Assembly (NCBI RefSeq): GCF_000143415.4
Contig: NW_003314326.1
Location: 755,609 to 819,608 of the forward strand
Reading direction: 5' to 3'
Length of the DNA: 64,000 bases
DNA from: Selaginella moellendorffii
Lineage: Eukaryota; Streptophyta; Lycopodiopsida; Selaginellales; Selaginellaceae
The notes beneath the pieces are model-generated. The model was given only the letters and a program-made list of their open reading frames with translations, searched no databases and was not told where the DNA came from. A program made the translations under genes and the position numbers. Of the stretch, positions 44,829 through 57,149 are shown piece after piece; position 1 is the first letter of the stretch, and each line of letters starts with the position of its first letter.

Positions 44829-45337
44829 GGCCTTCTTCTGGAGATTTTCTATCGGGAAATGCCTGGATCGATCAAAATATCGAGAATGCAGCAGCAAGAA
44901 ACAAGATTATGGCGGCGTCTGATCAGATCGAACCTCTTCTTCGCGAAAAGAAGACGACGATCGATTCGAAATCTTCGCGTCGATGCCGCTGCAGTGCTGC
45001 AAAACTTAAGGCGCTGCGCGGCGGCGAGCAATGCCGACACAAGATTGCGCTAGAAGCTCGAATCAGCAACGCTTGAATCGGCAAAGAGAGAAAGAAGATC
45101 TAAAAGAGACACTAGTCGCGAAGAACAAAAGAAGAAAGCGCCATCGCCCAAAGGAGCTTTCCCTAGGCCAAAACAAAGAACACGATCTCTTAAAAATCTC
45201 ATTACGTACGCGCCCCAGAGTACGGACACTGGAACTTACCAAAGGTCAAAAGAAAGAGTTTAATCTGGGCGGTAGAACCGTTGGAGCAATCTCAGCCATT
45301 GGTCTCAACTTTGCATCCCAGCCGTTGGGTTTTCCCG

Positions 45338-46052
<715 letters not shown>

Positions 46053-46140
46053 CTGTAGAAGGGGAACGTAAGCTTCTATTTCTTACTGCAAAAACGACTG
46101 CCATCGAATGGAGATTTTTTCTTTGGGAAAGTTTTGTGTC

Positions 46141-47732
46141 TCAACTAGGAGGAGCCTGCGCTGCAAAATCCGGGTACCTCTCTTTCGTCAAGCCGTGAAG
46201 CCACCGAGCAAAGACCCCGTCCTTGGCTTCGGTGGAAGCAATGTGGGGATAGATCACCTCGGTCTTAAACTCGGCAATTTCCTTCTCGAACGACTTTAGC
46301 GAGACCTCTTCGTGGCTTCCCGCGAATCTCTGGTTATACGCAGTGTACAAGCACTCGTCGAGGAAGAGGCCGAGCTCCGGTGCCATTGGAACTCCGATCT
46401 TCGTGTCCCTGAAAGTTTCCGAAACTTAAGAGACAACAAAGAACGAAGAACCAAATCTTACCTCCGAAAGGCTCTCTCGAAGATGGTCTCCGGAGCATCA
46501 CCTCGCATCACCGCCACGGCCAGGCCGATCATCTTGCGGATCTGGTGAAGCATGAAGCTCTGGCCGATCACTGTGCACCGGACAAACTTGCAGCCTTGGA
46601 TCGTGAAAACTTCGCCGGCCTCGTACGAGGTGATATACCGCTGCGTGCTTGGATCCTCCGGCTTGACACGGCACGTAAAGTTGTGAAAGTAGCGAGTCCC
46701 AACGTAGTTTTGGAGGATCTTCGTGAGCTTGGCTCGCTCCTCGTCACCGAAAGTGAATCCGGTCTCGAGATCACTGCTTGTGCAGGTGCAAGTCGGAGTG
46801 AATCTGCCGGTGGTAGTGCCGGTGGTGGAAGTGGTGTCTTCCTCTACATCCTCGCTGGTGATAGCTTCTCCCGGATTGTCTCCCGGATTGGCTGCTTCGA
46901 TGGTCGGGCTCTCGACTCGGTGGGAGGCCGGATCCAAGGCGAAAACCGGAAGAACATACTCGTACCTCCGCCTGTCGCAGAGATTCTTGGCACTAAACGT
47001 TCCTGTCACCCTCGTGAATCCCAGCACCCGGATCTGCTTTGGGAGATGGGAGTTGACACGCTCCACAAAGCCAGGCGGATCCACGAAGAACCTCCCGGAC
47101 ACCACTTGGCCTGCGGCACTGACTCCCTTGTCCGTCCTCGCAGCTCTCGCCCAGTCGATCTTCCTGGGGTCCCCGAAAGTTGACTCCGCGATGGCACCCG
47201 CCTTGAACAGCGCTTCCTCGAGATCGCCCTCGATGGTCTTGCAGCCTTTGTTGCGCTGCATCCCCTGGTAGCCATAGCCGCTGTAAGAAACGAAGATGGC
47301 GATCTTCCTCTTCTTGTAGCGCGCTGGCTTCTTGGCGTCTCTAGTTTCCCTTGTATCCTGGGAAGCTCCTTGCGAAGCTTGTACTCCATCAGGAACAAAG
47401 GCAGCGATATCATCTTCGTCTAGCTTCTTTCGTTTGAGCCCAGCTTTTTCTTTCTCAATCTCCTCTTCTTTGCCGAGAGTTTCTTCTTTCGCAGCCGCTA
47501 CTATTTCCTCCAGCTCCCCGCTACCTATTTCTTTCTGGAGATCTACACTTTCTTCCCCAGTACCTCTTAAAGAATTTGGGGCATCAGCGGGAGTAGAATC
47601 CCCCTGCTGCTGCCCCTCTTCTATATTTCGGACCTTTAGCTCCATCCCTTCTGCTATTGCCTCTCTTCCAACCGCTGGGAAGCTTTCTTCACTGGAAATT
47701 GTAGCAATGCCGTCGACTGCGCTCGAATCCAT
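46141..47732 (-). CDS. tRNA pseudouridine synthase, PUS1/TruA family
   Basis: Two exons, 47732-46462 and 46408-46141, encode 512 residues. The first 130 residues are acidic and Lys-rich. The TruA fold begins at KRKIAIFVSYSGYGYQGMQ. The catalytic Asp is Asp201 within RAARTDKGVSAAGQV. RRYEYVLPVF, YVGTRYFHNFT and FMLHQIRKMIGL are further family motifs. An insert with Thr/Ser runs (about 295-325) is not conserved. PUS1 turns specific uridines to pseudouridine in tRNA and some mRNA or U2 sites. It is divergent from PIG-U, with 222 bases between starts. Confidence 0.94.
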
Positions 47733-47954
47733 CGATTTTCTCTACACTAGGCCATGGATTTCCACCAGCGCTGCTTCTGGCGCATACCTGGGAGTGCTGT
47801 GATTCAGCCGATCTCTGCGTACCAGACCGCCACACCGCACATTTCCCTAGAACCCTAGCCTTCCTTAAACCCTAACCAAATATAGCTCCACATCTGACCG
47901 TTGGATTTCCGCTAAACCAAACGTCGAGATCCTAGAACCCTAAAATGCTGTGCC
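47733..47954. promoter_or_regulatory. head-to-head promoter of PUS1 and PIG-U with telo-boxes
   Basis: Three AACCCTA(A/G) strings lie at about 47851, 47869 and 47936. Such telo-boxes are frequent in plant genes for translation and growth. No TATA box is obvious for either direction. Confidence 0.55.
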
Positions 47955-49967
47955 ATGGTTTTGCAGGGGAGGAGATCGTTGGCGCTATGGGGCGGAATGA
48001 CGCTCGCCGCGATCGCGAGGCTGCTTTTACTGATGTCAGGCGCTTCCGCGCGGCTTAGTCGATCGGTGGAAATCGCTACTCCGGTCACTAGTCTCGTTCG
48101 ATGTAAGGCTGATTGCTTGATCCCGATGAGCTACATTTTTATAGATATTTCCAGTGGAGGAGGGATTTTGGCTCAAGAAGCTGGGATTGTCTCCTTATGC
48201 CGGTGAGAAAACACTTCCTTGTTCCATTTTTCTCTAGCTTGCTAGTTTGCTACAGGATCTGTTTATCATGGATCTCCATTGCTGCTGGAAATCATCGGTC
48301 CGCTTGGCGCAAATAGGTGAGAGGATATTTCAAATTTTTCTCAAGGAAAAGCCAACGTTGTCTCGCTGTGACAGCCCCATTCTTTTTCTTCTTTCGGATT
48401 TCGCTACGGCTCTGTTGATAATTCTCATTGGAAAGCGTCTCTCGGCTGCTCGCGATCACTACACTCGTCTTCTGGAGCTGCCAATACCTTCCCAAGGCAA
48501 GAGAAAAGTAAGATTGGAACATTGGAATCACACATTCCATGCTTTTTCTTACAGGTGAAACGCTTGACATTGGAGAGATAGCCGCGCTACTCTATCTTTT
48601 TAATCCCTTCACAGTCTTTGTCTGTGTTGGAGGATCGACGTCGTCTTTCGAAAGCTTCGTTGTATGCTTGGCTCTCTACGCTTCGTTAGAAGGTGCGGCA
48701 TATCAAACTTTGGAATTTATTTTCTTTCTTTCGAAACCATATTTTTCTATGCAGGAAATGCTCCGCTTGCTGCTTTTGCGTGGGTGATGGCTTCGCACTT
48801 CGCAATGTATCCTCTTGTTCTGTTAATTCCGGTAACTTCACGCACTTTCGATCTAGCAACTCACATTCTTTGCGTTTTCTTTTTGAAGATCGCGTCGGCG
48901 TTGTGTTGCGGACCAGACAAGCCCCGCTCCAAAATATTCAGGCTAAAGTCTTCAGAATCTCTGAAGTCCTCGACCAACGTTCAATGGCAAAAGCTCTGGA
49001 GCTTTATCCTCTGGTCAGCCGTCTGGTCGTCTTGCGTACTGGGATTGTGTAACCGGATTCTTCGTCACGATGGAGGTCTCGGAGAAATGCTAAGAGAGTA
49101 AGCGTTCTTTTCTTCTCGCTCGTTCTCTTTGGTCGCTTTGAAATAAGCTTTACATCTTTTGCAGGACGTATGGCTTCATTTTAACTGTCAAAGATCTCAC
49201 TCCAAACATTGGAGTGTATTGGTACGTAGTCCTTTTGTTTTCTTACTACAACTACCTCGCTTCCTCAATCCTTTGCTTTCAGGTACTTTTTTACCGAGGT
49301 GTTCGACTTCTATCGGTCATTCTTCCTCATGGTGTTTCATGGCAACATATTTTGCATGATAGCACCACTGTCTATATGCTTCTATCACCGACCGATTTTT
49401 CTTTCTTTTATTTTAATGGCGGTTGTCTCGACTCTAAAGTCTTACCCATCGGTAAGATGTCTCCTTGCAACTTAAGCGTTCTTATATTGCTTTGCTCAGG
49501 TTGGAGACGCGGCGTTGTATTTGGGACTGATGGGCCTTTTTACTCACGAGCTCTCTGGTTGTATTCCTTTGGATTTGGATCAGAGGTTTATGAAATTTTT
49601 GCTTCAGATTTTAAGTACGCGTTCCTTCTCCTCAATTCCTACATTTGCGTTGCAGCTCTTGGGCCCGTGATGTTCAACCTATGGATTTGGAGGGTATTTA
49701 TTTCTTTTCTTTGTTCATCAATCATTTCATGCCTCTTTCTTCTTTTCCTTCTTTTCTTCAGGGAACAGGAAATGCCAACTTCTATTTTGCGACTGCTTTG
49801 GCCTATGCGTTTGTCCAGGTAAACGCGGTCTTTCTTTGCTAGGCTAACGAAAGGAAACTCGGCAGACAATTTTGATCGTTGAAAGCGTCAACTCGATGCT
49901 ACGCTTCGAGCGAGGCCTCAAGCTGACAATCAAAACAACACTGTCAAGCTCTAAGAAAGACAATTGA
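47955..49967 (+). CDS. PIG-U, GPI transamidase subunit
   Basis: Thirteen exons join to about 446 residues: 47955-48102, 48155-48202, 48256-48316, 48375-48496, 48555-48692, 48755-48831, 48889-49097, 49165-49221, 49283-49451, 49500-49614, 49656-49693, 49762-49818, 49866-49967. Landmarks are EIATPVTSLVRLEEGFWL, SPYAGSVYHGSPLLLE, DIGEIAALLYLFNPFT, NIGVYWYFFTEVFDFYR, and LGPVMFNLWIWRGTGNANFYFA. Many hydrophobic segments span the ER membrane. It is part of the complex that attaches GPI anchors. The fourth intron (48497-48554) has a GC donor (AAG|GCAAG); the canonical GT a few bases later would break the frame at a stop. Confidence 0.92.
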
Positions 49968-50513
49968 AAACCTATGATTTACTACAACTTTAACATATTT
50001 TTATTATTTCAAGTGGCTAACAGCTTTCAGAGGCGGCAGAATGGCCCATCTTCACAACCAGCTTTCGACATTCATCATGTGATCTTAGCAGTACTGAATT
50101 GGAGATCACTGACGTTAAGCCTTGATTGCTGCCATAAGTTAATCCATATGTGCATAGTCTATAAACGATTTACTATGCTCATTGTTAGAAATAGTATACA
50201 AAAAACACCAGACAATTCTGTGGGCAATACACAACATCTTTAAATTGGACAAAGTGCCTGCGCAGAGACACAACTAATTTACTTCACATTCAAGCTATCA
50301 AACGGAACATTTCAGTCTCTATCAACTTTGGCCGAATGAAGTTAACGTCGATTGTTGCGGTCGCAAGCAGAGCCATGCTGTGAGGGATTGACGATAAGGT
50401 TTCTCTTCTTTGAATATTTCCATGTCCACACGTTATGAAGAGGATATTGTCGTTTAAAAGGGAGCTTCATCGATCTGCTTGATTATTCTTTTCTTCTTTT
50501 TCCACTTCGAAGA
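49968..50513. other. intergenic between PIG-U and neprosin gene
   Basis: No gene is recognised in these 546 bases. The stretch presumably holds the PIG-U 3' UTR and the neprosin-gene promoter. Confidence 0.55.
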
Positions 50514-52016
50514 ATGTCAGAAACAGAAGCATTGCTGCTGATGGTATGCTTCTTACTTGCTCACGCAGCAGCAGATCTCAATGAGGAGATGAGAGATTTT
50601 CTCCGAGACGTGAATCCTCCGTTTGTCACAAATCATACGGTTTGTTTTTTCGTTTTCAGATCCTTGTGAACACGATTTGCAGTTATCAAATGGAGACATC
50701 ATCCTCTGCGTCCCAATTAAAAATCAACTGTCTCTAAGAAACCAGACACTGCAGCTTCTGGTAAGCTGTCCAACATGGATGAAAACTAATGATTTCTCGT
50801 CTAGCCTCCTCAAATGATGAGCAAACAAGAGCACAATCGATCAGAAAATTCCGGTCAGCTGTTTGGTTTAGAAGTTGGATCGTGCAAGGAAAACACAATA
50901 CCGGTGTTGCACACTTCGAATACCATAGCCGCAAGATTTGATTCTGTGAGGAAGCTAACCAAAAAACATTCCTCTGGAAAAAATCGAGTGCCATTGGCTG
51001 ATGAAGAACCTGGCGTAGAAACTCACGAGGTAATACAGTAATCTAGCAGGATCTGATCAAAACTCTCAAGAGTTGATGATACTTTGCATGACCATGACAG
51101 CATGGCTACAACCAGTTGAACGGCAACTTCCGAGGGATGGAAACAACTATAAATGTTTGGGAGCCATACGTGGAAAAAACTTCCGAGTTCAGTCTGGCAC
51201 AGTTATGGATCATCTCAAAAAAATTAGGCCCATTGAACACAATTGAAGCTGGATGGCAGGTATGTACGCACTTCTAGAAATCAGTCATATTCTTATTTAC
51301 TGAACCTTTCTTGAAGATTTATCCTAAATTCTATGGAGGAACAGGACCTCGACTCTTTGTCTACTGGACGGTAAACCAGACTGGTAATAAAACATTGTAT
51401 AAGCATTGTCAATGGCAGGCTGATGGCTACGATAAAACTGGCTGTTATAACCTGCGATGCCAAGGCTTTGTACAAACAAGCAACAAGTACGTACTAGGAG
51501 GATCATTTTCGAGCGTATCCACTCCAGACTCTACACAATATGAGAAAACCTTACGTGTTTTCCAGGTCCATAGTCCAGACTACGTAAAAAACATGCATAA
51601 AAGCTATTAAATGGTTTTGAATTTTTCAGGACGATAGCTCAAAGAATTGGTGGCTACAAATTGACGGGGAAAGTATTGGATACTGGCCTGCAAGCCTTTT
51701 TCAATCTCTACAGAATGGTGCTGAGACATTGGAAGCTGGCGGTGAAGTCTGTTATGATAAAGAAAGTGGAGTAAGACACACAAAGACTGGTATGGGAAGT
51801 GGAGAATTTCCATCCCAGGGATATCTTAAAGCTGCATACCAGAGAAGAATACAGTACCTGGATTCCAATGGAGTAATGCAGCCAGCAATTGGGATGAAAA
51901 GTGGAGCTGAAGTACCTAAATGCTACACTGCTACTAGTGTTGCTGCTGACAAGGGAGATGACTGGGGTGCATATTTCTTCTTTGGAGGCCCTGGATATAG
52001 CAACAAGTGCCCATAA
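50514..52016 (+). CDS. neprosin-domain (DUF239) secreted protein
   Basis: Exons 50514-50639, 50683-50760, 50805-51029, 51101-51259, 51317-51565 and 51630-52016 encode 407 residues. A signal peptide (about 1-21, LLLMVCFLLAHAAA) precedes the activation-peptide-like region with GDIILCVPIKNQ, then TIPVLHTS, then the neprosin domain: EFSLAQLW, NTIEAGWQIYP, GCYNLRCQGFV, WWLQIDGESIGYWPASLF, AGGEVCY, YFFFGGPG. The Glu in IEAGW and in GGEV sit where the paired catalytic Glu of neprosin are expected. Neprosins are glutamic prolyl-endopeptidases; most plant members have no tested activity. Cys are paired as in the family. It is not linked to neighbours. Confidence 0.9.
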
Positions 52017-52600
52017 ACCTTGCAAAAGGCAAAAAAGTGTATAAGCTGAAATAAAAAAAATTATGAGATCCATACTCCATTTCGAGGATAGGAAGTAAGA
52101 ATAAAACAAAACAATTTCTCCATCAAGAAAGGGGCATTTCACCAAACCTCTTGTAGCAAACTATACTATTGACATGATTAAATAAGATTAATACCTGAAT
52201 CCAAGCAAAAGGCTTGTTATCTCGTTCTATCCTACATGTCTGCAGGGTGATGCCTGTGCTCCGTGATTTGCGAAAGCTAATCTCACTGTGTTCAATTAGC
52301 ATCCTCAAGAACAGGCTTCAATGCAACAACCTTGTGGAGATGTACAACATTTGTGGCAGCCTGGGCTTTGCATAGGAGAACTTTGGCACATGAGGACTTG
52401 AGCATGCTAAATGGGTATTTGTGAGCCTTGAGTTCATAAGTTGAAGAGTTGAGTTTATGAGTTGAGTTTAAGTTTTAATTATAGTTTAAGACAAACATTA
52501 TAAACTTTAAAATATTAAAGTTATAGTGAACTTAATAATTTCACAAACTCTCTACACATTATATATATCAAAATGTTATCAATAACACTTCTCTCTACAC
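52017..52600. other. intergenic DNA at the edge of the gene island
   Basis: No gene is recognised. The short run ACATTATATATATCAAA(A) is duplicated near 52556-52574 and 52598-52615, next to where gypsy gag sequence becomes readable. Confidence 0.5.
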
Positions 52601-53176
52601 ATTATATATATCAAATGTTATCAGTGACACTTTTTGTTCTAAGGAACTCCAGATGCAAAGACTTTATTAGCTGTTCCAATAGTTTTATGTAATGTAGATT
52701 TTTGGTGGTGGAATTGGCTTAAGGAATTTTATATTGCAGATAAGAAACCACTAGTGTTTACCATGGATGAGTTTGAGGTTGCTTTTTGCTTACATTTTTT
52801 CCCTTACTATGACATGGAGAATGCTCACACAAAACTTCAATATTTTTAACAAGGGAAAATTATGCTTAAGGACTATATTAAGAAGTTTATTTGCTTGATT
52901 AGCCATATTCTAATGAAGGATCTAGATCAGAACAAATCTTACTTTATGAGATTTTAATTTAAATTTACCTTTTGCATTGTCTAAATCTTCCTTTTCTTAT
53001 AGTTTTTCTTAACTTCTTATCTTTCACTCTTTCCTTTTTATTCACCTTCATGGTAGAGTAGTAACTTCTTCCTCTTTTGACTCTAGAACAACAATTGATG
53101 CAATTATTTGATGCTTTGTAGTTGTAGTTGAACAATGAAACTCAATTGATAGCAACATTCACAGTGTAGAGTATAG
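52600..53176 (+). pseudogene. Ty3/gypsy gag, first piece of the interrupted host element
   Basis: The translation near 52700-52960 shows WWWNWLKEFYIADKKPLVF, then EVAFCLHFFPYYDMENAHTKLQYF and GKIMLKDYIKKFICLI, the capsid-like retrotransposon gag pattern. It breaks at 53177, where an LTR-B solo LTR begins. The rest of the same element resumes at 56509, 58435 and 60312. Confidence 0.7.
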
Positions 53177-54225
53177 TGTAAGCGACTAATTTTTCCATTT
53201 TACTTTAGTCACTTAACCACACCTTCAACCACTTGGAAGAGTTTCATTCACAACCTCCTTAAATCCAATTCAGGACTTAGGACTTGCTAGCCCCGAGAAT
53301 GGCATCCATACCACTCATCCCTTGCACTTAGTCCAAGTGCTCCATGTGTCCAGTCCTAAGACCAACACCCAAAGGTACCATTGACATATCGGCCTGTAAT
53401 GCTAAGGCCATACCCATTCACCTTTGTCGCACTAATGGTCCAATACCACTTACATCACAATCCCGTCTCTCCAAGACTGGGCTATTCGTCCATGAGTGGT
53501 CATCCCAGATCCACTCTTTAGCATCCTTAGGATGCCCACAGACATGGGGAATAGCCTTCCTCAATATCCCTTTGTTAGTTCCTACCAAGTCCCTTTTCTG
53601 TCTATGGCCATGTTCGCCAACACTGCCACTATATCAAGGCCCACATGCCCGACCACTAAGTCCCATGGTCCTCTGGGACTTCCTCACCATGTGACTATAT
53701 CCTTAGTCACTACACTAGAGGACTGTTCCTCCTCCTTTCCCCCATTTGGGACTCCGGGACAACATTTCGGAACACCGTGGGCCTACGCGAGCCCCGTGGG
53801 TACTCTCCCCACCTTCCGCCTTTAGGTGCTCTAGCCATGGGCTTAGAGCGAGGTTCTGTTGAGCCACGCCTGGTATCCAAGTAGGTAGTGCCACCCACAC
53901 TTGGACTGGGAGCATCAGTCAGTTGATCTCCCGGGGGAACTAGAGTCGGCTCTTGAACATTTCACCAAACTACCCCACTTGTCGGTCCATATTCACTCTA
54001 GTCTTGGATTTCCCAGTGGTCAGTTCATCACCCAACATTGGGTCTAGCCTTCCTGGGCCAAACTGGCCTTTCCTGGCCAAATTGGCTCCATTGTAGTCCT
54101 CCCCTTTACTATACTTTTGGAGCTCACCAAACCCCCCAGGGTCTGGGAGACGAACGCTTTGGGCTTTCACCCTCTCAGACTCAGACTCGAACTCGGACTC
54201 GGACTTGGACTCGGATTCGGACTCG

Positions 54226-55912
54226 TGTAAGCGACTAAATTTTCCATTTTACTTTAGTCACTTAACCGCACCTCCGACCACTTGGAGGAGTCTCATTCAC
54301 AACCTCCATAAGTCCCTCTCAGGACTTGGGGCTTGCTAGCCCCGAGAATGGCATCCATGCCACTCAACCTTTGCACTTGGTCCAAGTGCTCCACGTGTCC
54401 GGTCCAATGACCGACACCCCAAGGTACCACCGACATAGCAGCCCGTTACGCTAAGGCCATGCCCAATCACCTTTGCCACACTGGTAGTCCAATACCACTT
54501 GCATCACAGTCTTGGCTCTCCAAGACTAGGCAAACCATCCATGAGTGGTCATCTCAGATCCACTCCTTAGCATCCTTAGGATGCCCACCGACAAGGGGAA
54601 TAGCCTTCCCCAATATCCCTCTGTCAGTCCCCACTAAGTCCCTTTCTGCCCCTGGCCGTGTTTGCCAACATTGCCACTGGATCGAGACCCACAGGTTCGA
54701 CCACTAAGTCCCACGGTCCTCTGGGACTTCCTCACCACACGACTGTGTCCTTGGTCACTAACCCAGAGGACTGCTCCTCTTCCTTTCCACAGTCTGGGCC
54801 TTTGGGATCACATTTCGGAACACCGTGGCCTTACGTGAGCCACTTGGGTACTCTCCTCGCCTTCTGCCCTTGGGTGCTCTAGCCATGGGCTTAGAGTGGG
54901 GTTCCGTTGAGCCACACCAGGTATCCAAGTAGGTAGTGCCACCCACACTTGGACTGGGAGCATCGGCCAGTCTATCTCCCGGGGGAACTAGAGCCGGCTC
55001 TTGAACACTTCACCAAGCTACCCCGCTTGTCGGTCTGTGTTCACTCTAGTCTTGGACTTCACAGTGGGCAGCTCATCACCCAACACTGGGTCCGGCCTTC
55101 CTAGGCCAAACTGGCCTTTCCTGGCCAAACTGGCTCCACTACAGTCCTCCCCCTACTATACTTTTGGAGCTCACCAAACCCCCCAGGGTCTGGGAGACGA
55201 ACGCTTTGGGCTTTCACCCTCTCAGACTCGGACTCGGACTCGGACTCTGACTCGAACTCGGACTCGGACTCGGACTCGGACTCGGACTCGGACTCGGATT
55301 CGGACTCGGACTCGGACTCGGGCTCTGGCTCGGTCTCGGCCTCGGCCTTGGTCTCGGTCTCGGTCCCGATCTTGGTCTCGGTCTCGGTCCCGGTCTCGGT
55401 CCCGGTCTCGGTCTCGACTTCGGACTCCATCTCGGGTCCATCTCGGACTCCATCTCGGACTCCATCTCAGGTCCATCTCGAACTCCATCTCGGGTCCATC
55501 TCGGACTCCACCTCGGGTCCATCTCGGACTCCATCTTGGACTCCATCTTGGGTCCATCTCAGACTCCACCTCGGGTCCATCTCGGACTCCATCTTGGACT
55601 CCATCTCGGGTCCATCTCGGACTCCACCTCGGGTCCATCTCGGACTCCATCTCGGACTCCATCTCGGGTCCATCTCGGACTCTTCCACGTGTCATGTGTT
55701 GGTCCTTTTGGGGTCCCTTTTTGGAGCCTCGCTTATTGCTCGCTTTGTGCTCATTCCTCGAGCACTTCGTTAGGAGTTCCACTCCCGCTCTCGACCTTTC
55801 AAGTCGGAGCTTTTGGCCCAAACGTGTTACACTCGTTTGGCTTTCGCTTCGGCCACTACCACGTGGCACCCTTCCGGCTCCACTTTGGGGCCTAGGGATT
55901 TTGTGTCTCACA
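54226..55912 (-). mobile_element. LTR-B solo LTR (nested copy)
   Basis: This is a 1687-base solo LTR with termini TGTAAGCGAC and GTGTCTCACA on the plus strand. It sits in the hexamer array of the outer copy. Identical 5-base flanks ACTCG (54221-54225 and 55913-55917) mark the target duplication, though the target itself is made of CTCG repeats. Identity to the outer copy is high over the shared parts. Confidence 0.9.
55201..55690. repeat. GACTCG hexamer array passing into a 24-base-class higher-order repeat
   Basis: The first part (about 55224-55425) is nearly pure GACTCG/GGTCTC-type hexamers. From 55428 to 55685 units of CTCCATCTCGGGTCCATCTC type alternate, giving a higher-order period built from the same hexamer. 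The outer copy has the matching block at 55918-56270. The long open frames here (Arg-Thr, Arg-Ser or Glu-Ser dipeptides) reflect the period only. Confidence 0.9.
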
Positions 55913-56508
55913 ACTCGGTCCCAGTCTCGGTCCTAATCTCGATCTCAGTCTCGGTCCCGGTCTCGATCCTAGTCTCAGTCTCGACCTCGGACTCCATCTC
56001 GGGTCCTTCTCGGACTCCATCTCGGACTCTGTCTTGGTCCATCTCAGACTCCATCTCGGGTCCATCTCGGACTCCATCTCAAACTCCATCTCGGACTCCA
56101 TCTCAGACTCCATCTCAGGTCCATCTCGGACTCCATCTTGGGTCTATCTCAGACTCCATCTCGGACTCCATCTTGGGTCCATCTTGGACTCCATCTTGGA
56201 CTCCATCTCGGATCCATCTCGGGTCCTTCTCGGACTTCATCTCAGACTTCATCTCGGACTCTATCTTGGACACTTCCACGTGTCATGTGTTAGTCCCTTT
56301 TGGGTCCCTTTTTAGAGCCTCGCTTATTGCTCGCTTCGTGCTCATTCTTCAAGCACTTTGTTGGGAGTTCCACTCCTGCTCTCGACCTATCAAGTCGGAG
56401 CTTTTAGTCCAAACGTGTTACGCTCATTTGGCTTTCGCTTCGGCCACTACCACGTGGCACCCTTCCGGCTCCACTTTGGGGCCTAGGGATTTTGTGTCTC
56501 ACATACAG

Positions 56509-57149
56509 CTCTTCCTACTCTTGCTGCTAATACTTGCATGTCCTTTAACTCCACTTCTTATGGAAGATGGTCATATTCCAATGGAGGTTGATGCTACTGC
56601 TGCCCAAACTTAAGGACAAGAGCAAGGACGTGGTTATAGCTATGATATCTACTATTGGACATATGATAAAGTTAGTCACACTTATTGGTGTTGCCAACAT
56701 TTTCTAAAATAGAGATCTCCATTTCCCAGGTGGAAACCTTGACATCAACAACATCCTGTTGGTGCTAATGTAGTGGAAGGTTTAGACATTGAGATGTTTT
56801 TGAGAAACAAGGAGTTGTACAAGTAGTGGAGGATCTTTGTGCAAATAAGTCAATGACCCCTCCTTTTTTCAGGAGTAAAATCAAGAGGTTCACTCAGCAC
56901 CAATTCATTTAGCATTTCTTAGATGGAGATCTTGGCATCAACAATATCTTGTTGGTGCTGCTGCAATGGAAGATCTAGACACTAAAATGCTTTCAAGAAA
57001 TAAGGAGTCACAGGAATAATGGAGGCTCCTTGCACAAAAAAGGTCAGTGACCCCTCCATCTTTCTTTCAAGAGTATTATCAAGGGGTTCACTTGGCACTA
57101 ATTCATCCAGTATTTACTTTCCAAACTTGTATTTATAACAAGAAGTCTC
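56509..57149 (+). pseudogene. Ty3/gypsy gag tail of the host element, with internal duplication
   Basis: This resumes the host element after the LTR-B insertion. A segment around ATCAACAA(C/T)ATC(C/T)TGTTGGTGC, then GACCCCTCC, occurs twice (about 56729-56925 and 56926-57115). It ends in FTFQTCIYNKK, which continues after the next insertion at 58435. Confidence 0.65.

Larger units (their letters stand above)
53177..56503 (-). mobile_element. LTR-B solo LTR (outer copy), itself interrupted
   Basis: The outer copy consists of 53177-54225 and 55918-56503, about 1.63 kb once the nested insert and its duplicated flank are removed. Termini on the plus strand are TGTAAGCGAC and GTGTCTCACA. Flanks TATAG (53172-53176) and TACAG (56504-56508) match 4 of 5 as a decayed target duplication. 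The orientation call (minus) rests on homology of its reverse complement to LTR-A. The array of GACTCG units is where the second copy landed. Confidence 0.85.

Noticed and set aside
50683-50760. Earlier acceptor at about 50660 for the second neprosin exon
   Set aside because: Using it gives a stop or a wrong phase; the acceptor at 50682 keeps GDIILCVPIKNQ in frame.
55001-55936. 311-residue plus-strand and 229-residue minus-strand frames full of Arg-Thr, Arg-Ser and Asp-Arg dipeptides
   Set aside because: They cross the (GACTCG)n array. A six-base period keeps all frames open, so length is not evidence of coding.
54226-56503. Possible CRISPR-like repeat-spacer pattern in the GGGTCCATCTCGGACTC units
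   Set aside because: Units are tandem with no spacers of constant length, lie in an LTR of a plant genome, and have no cas genes.
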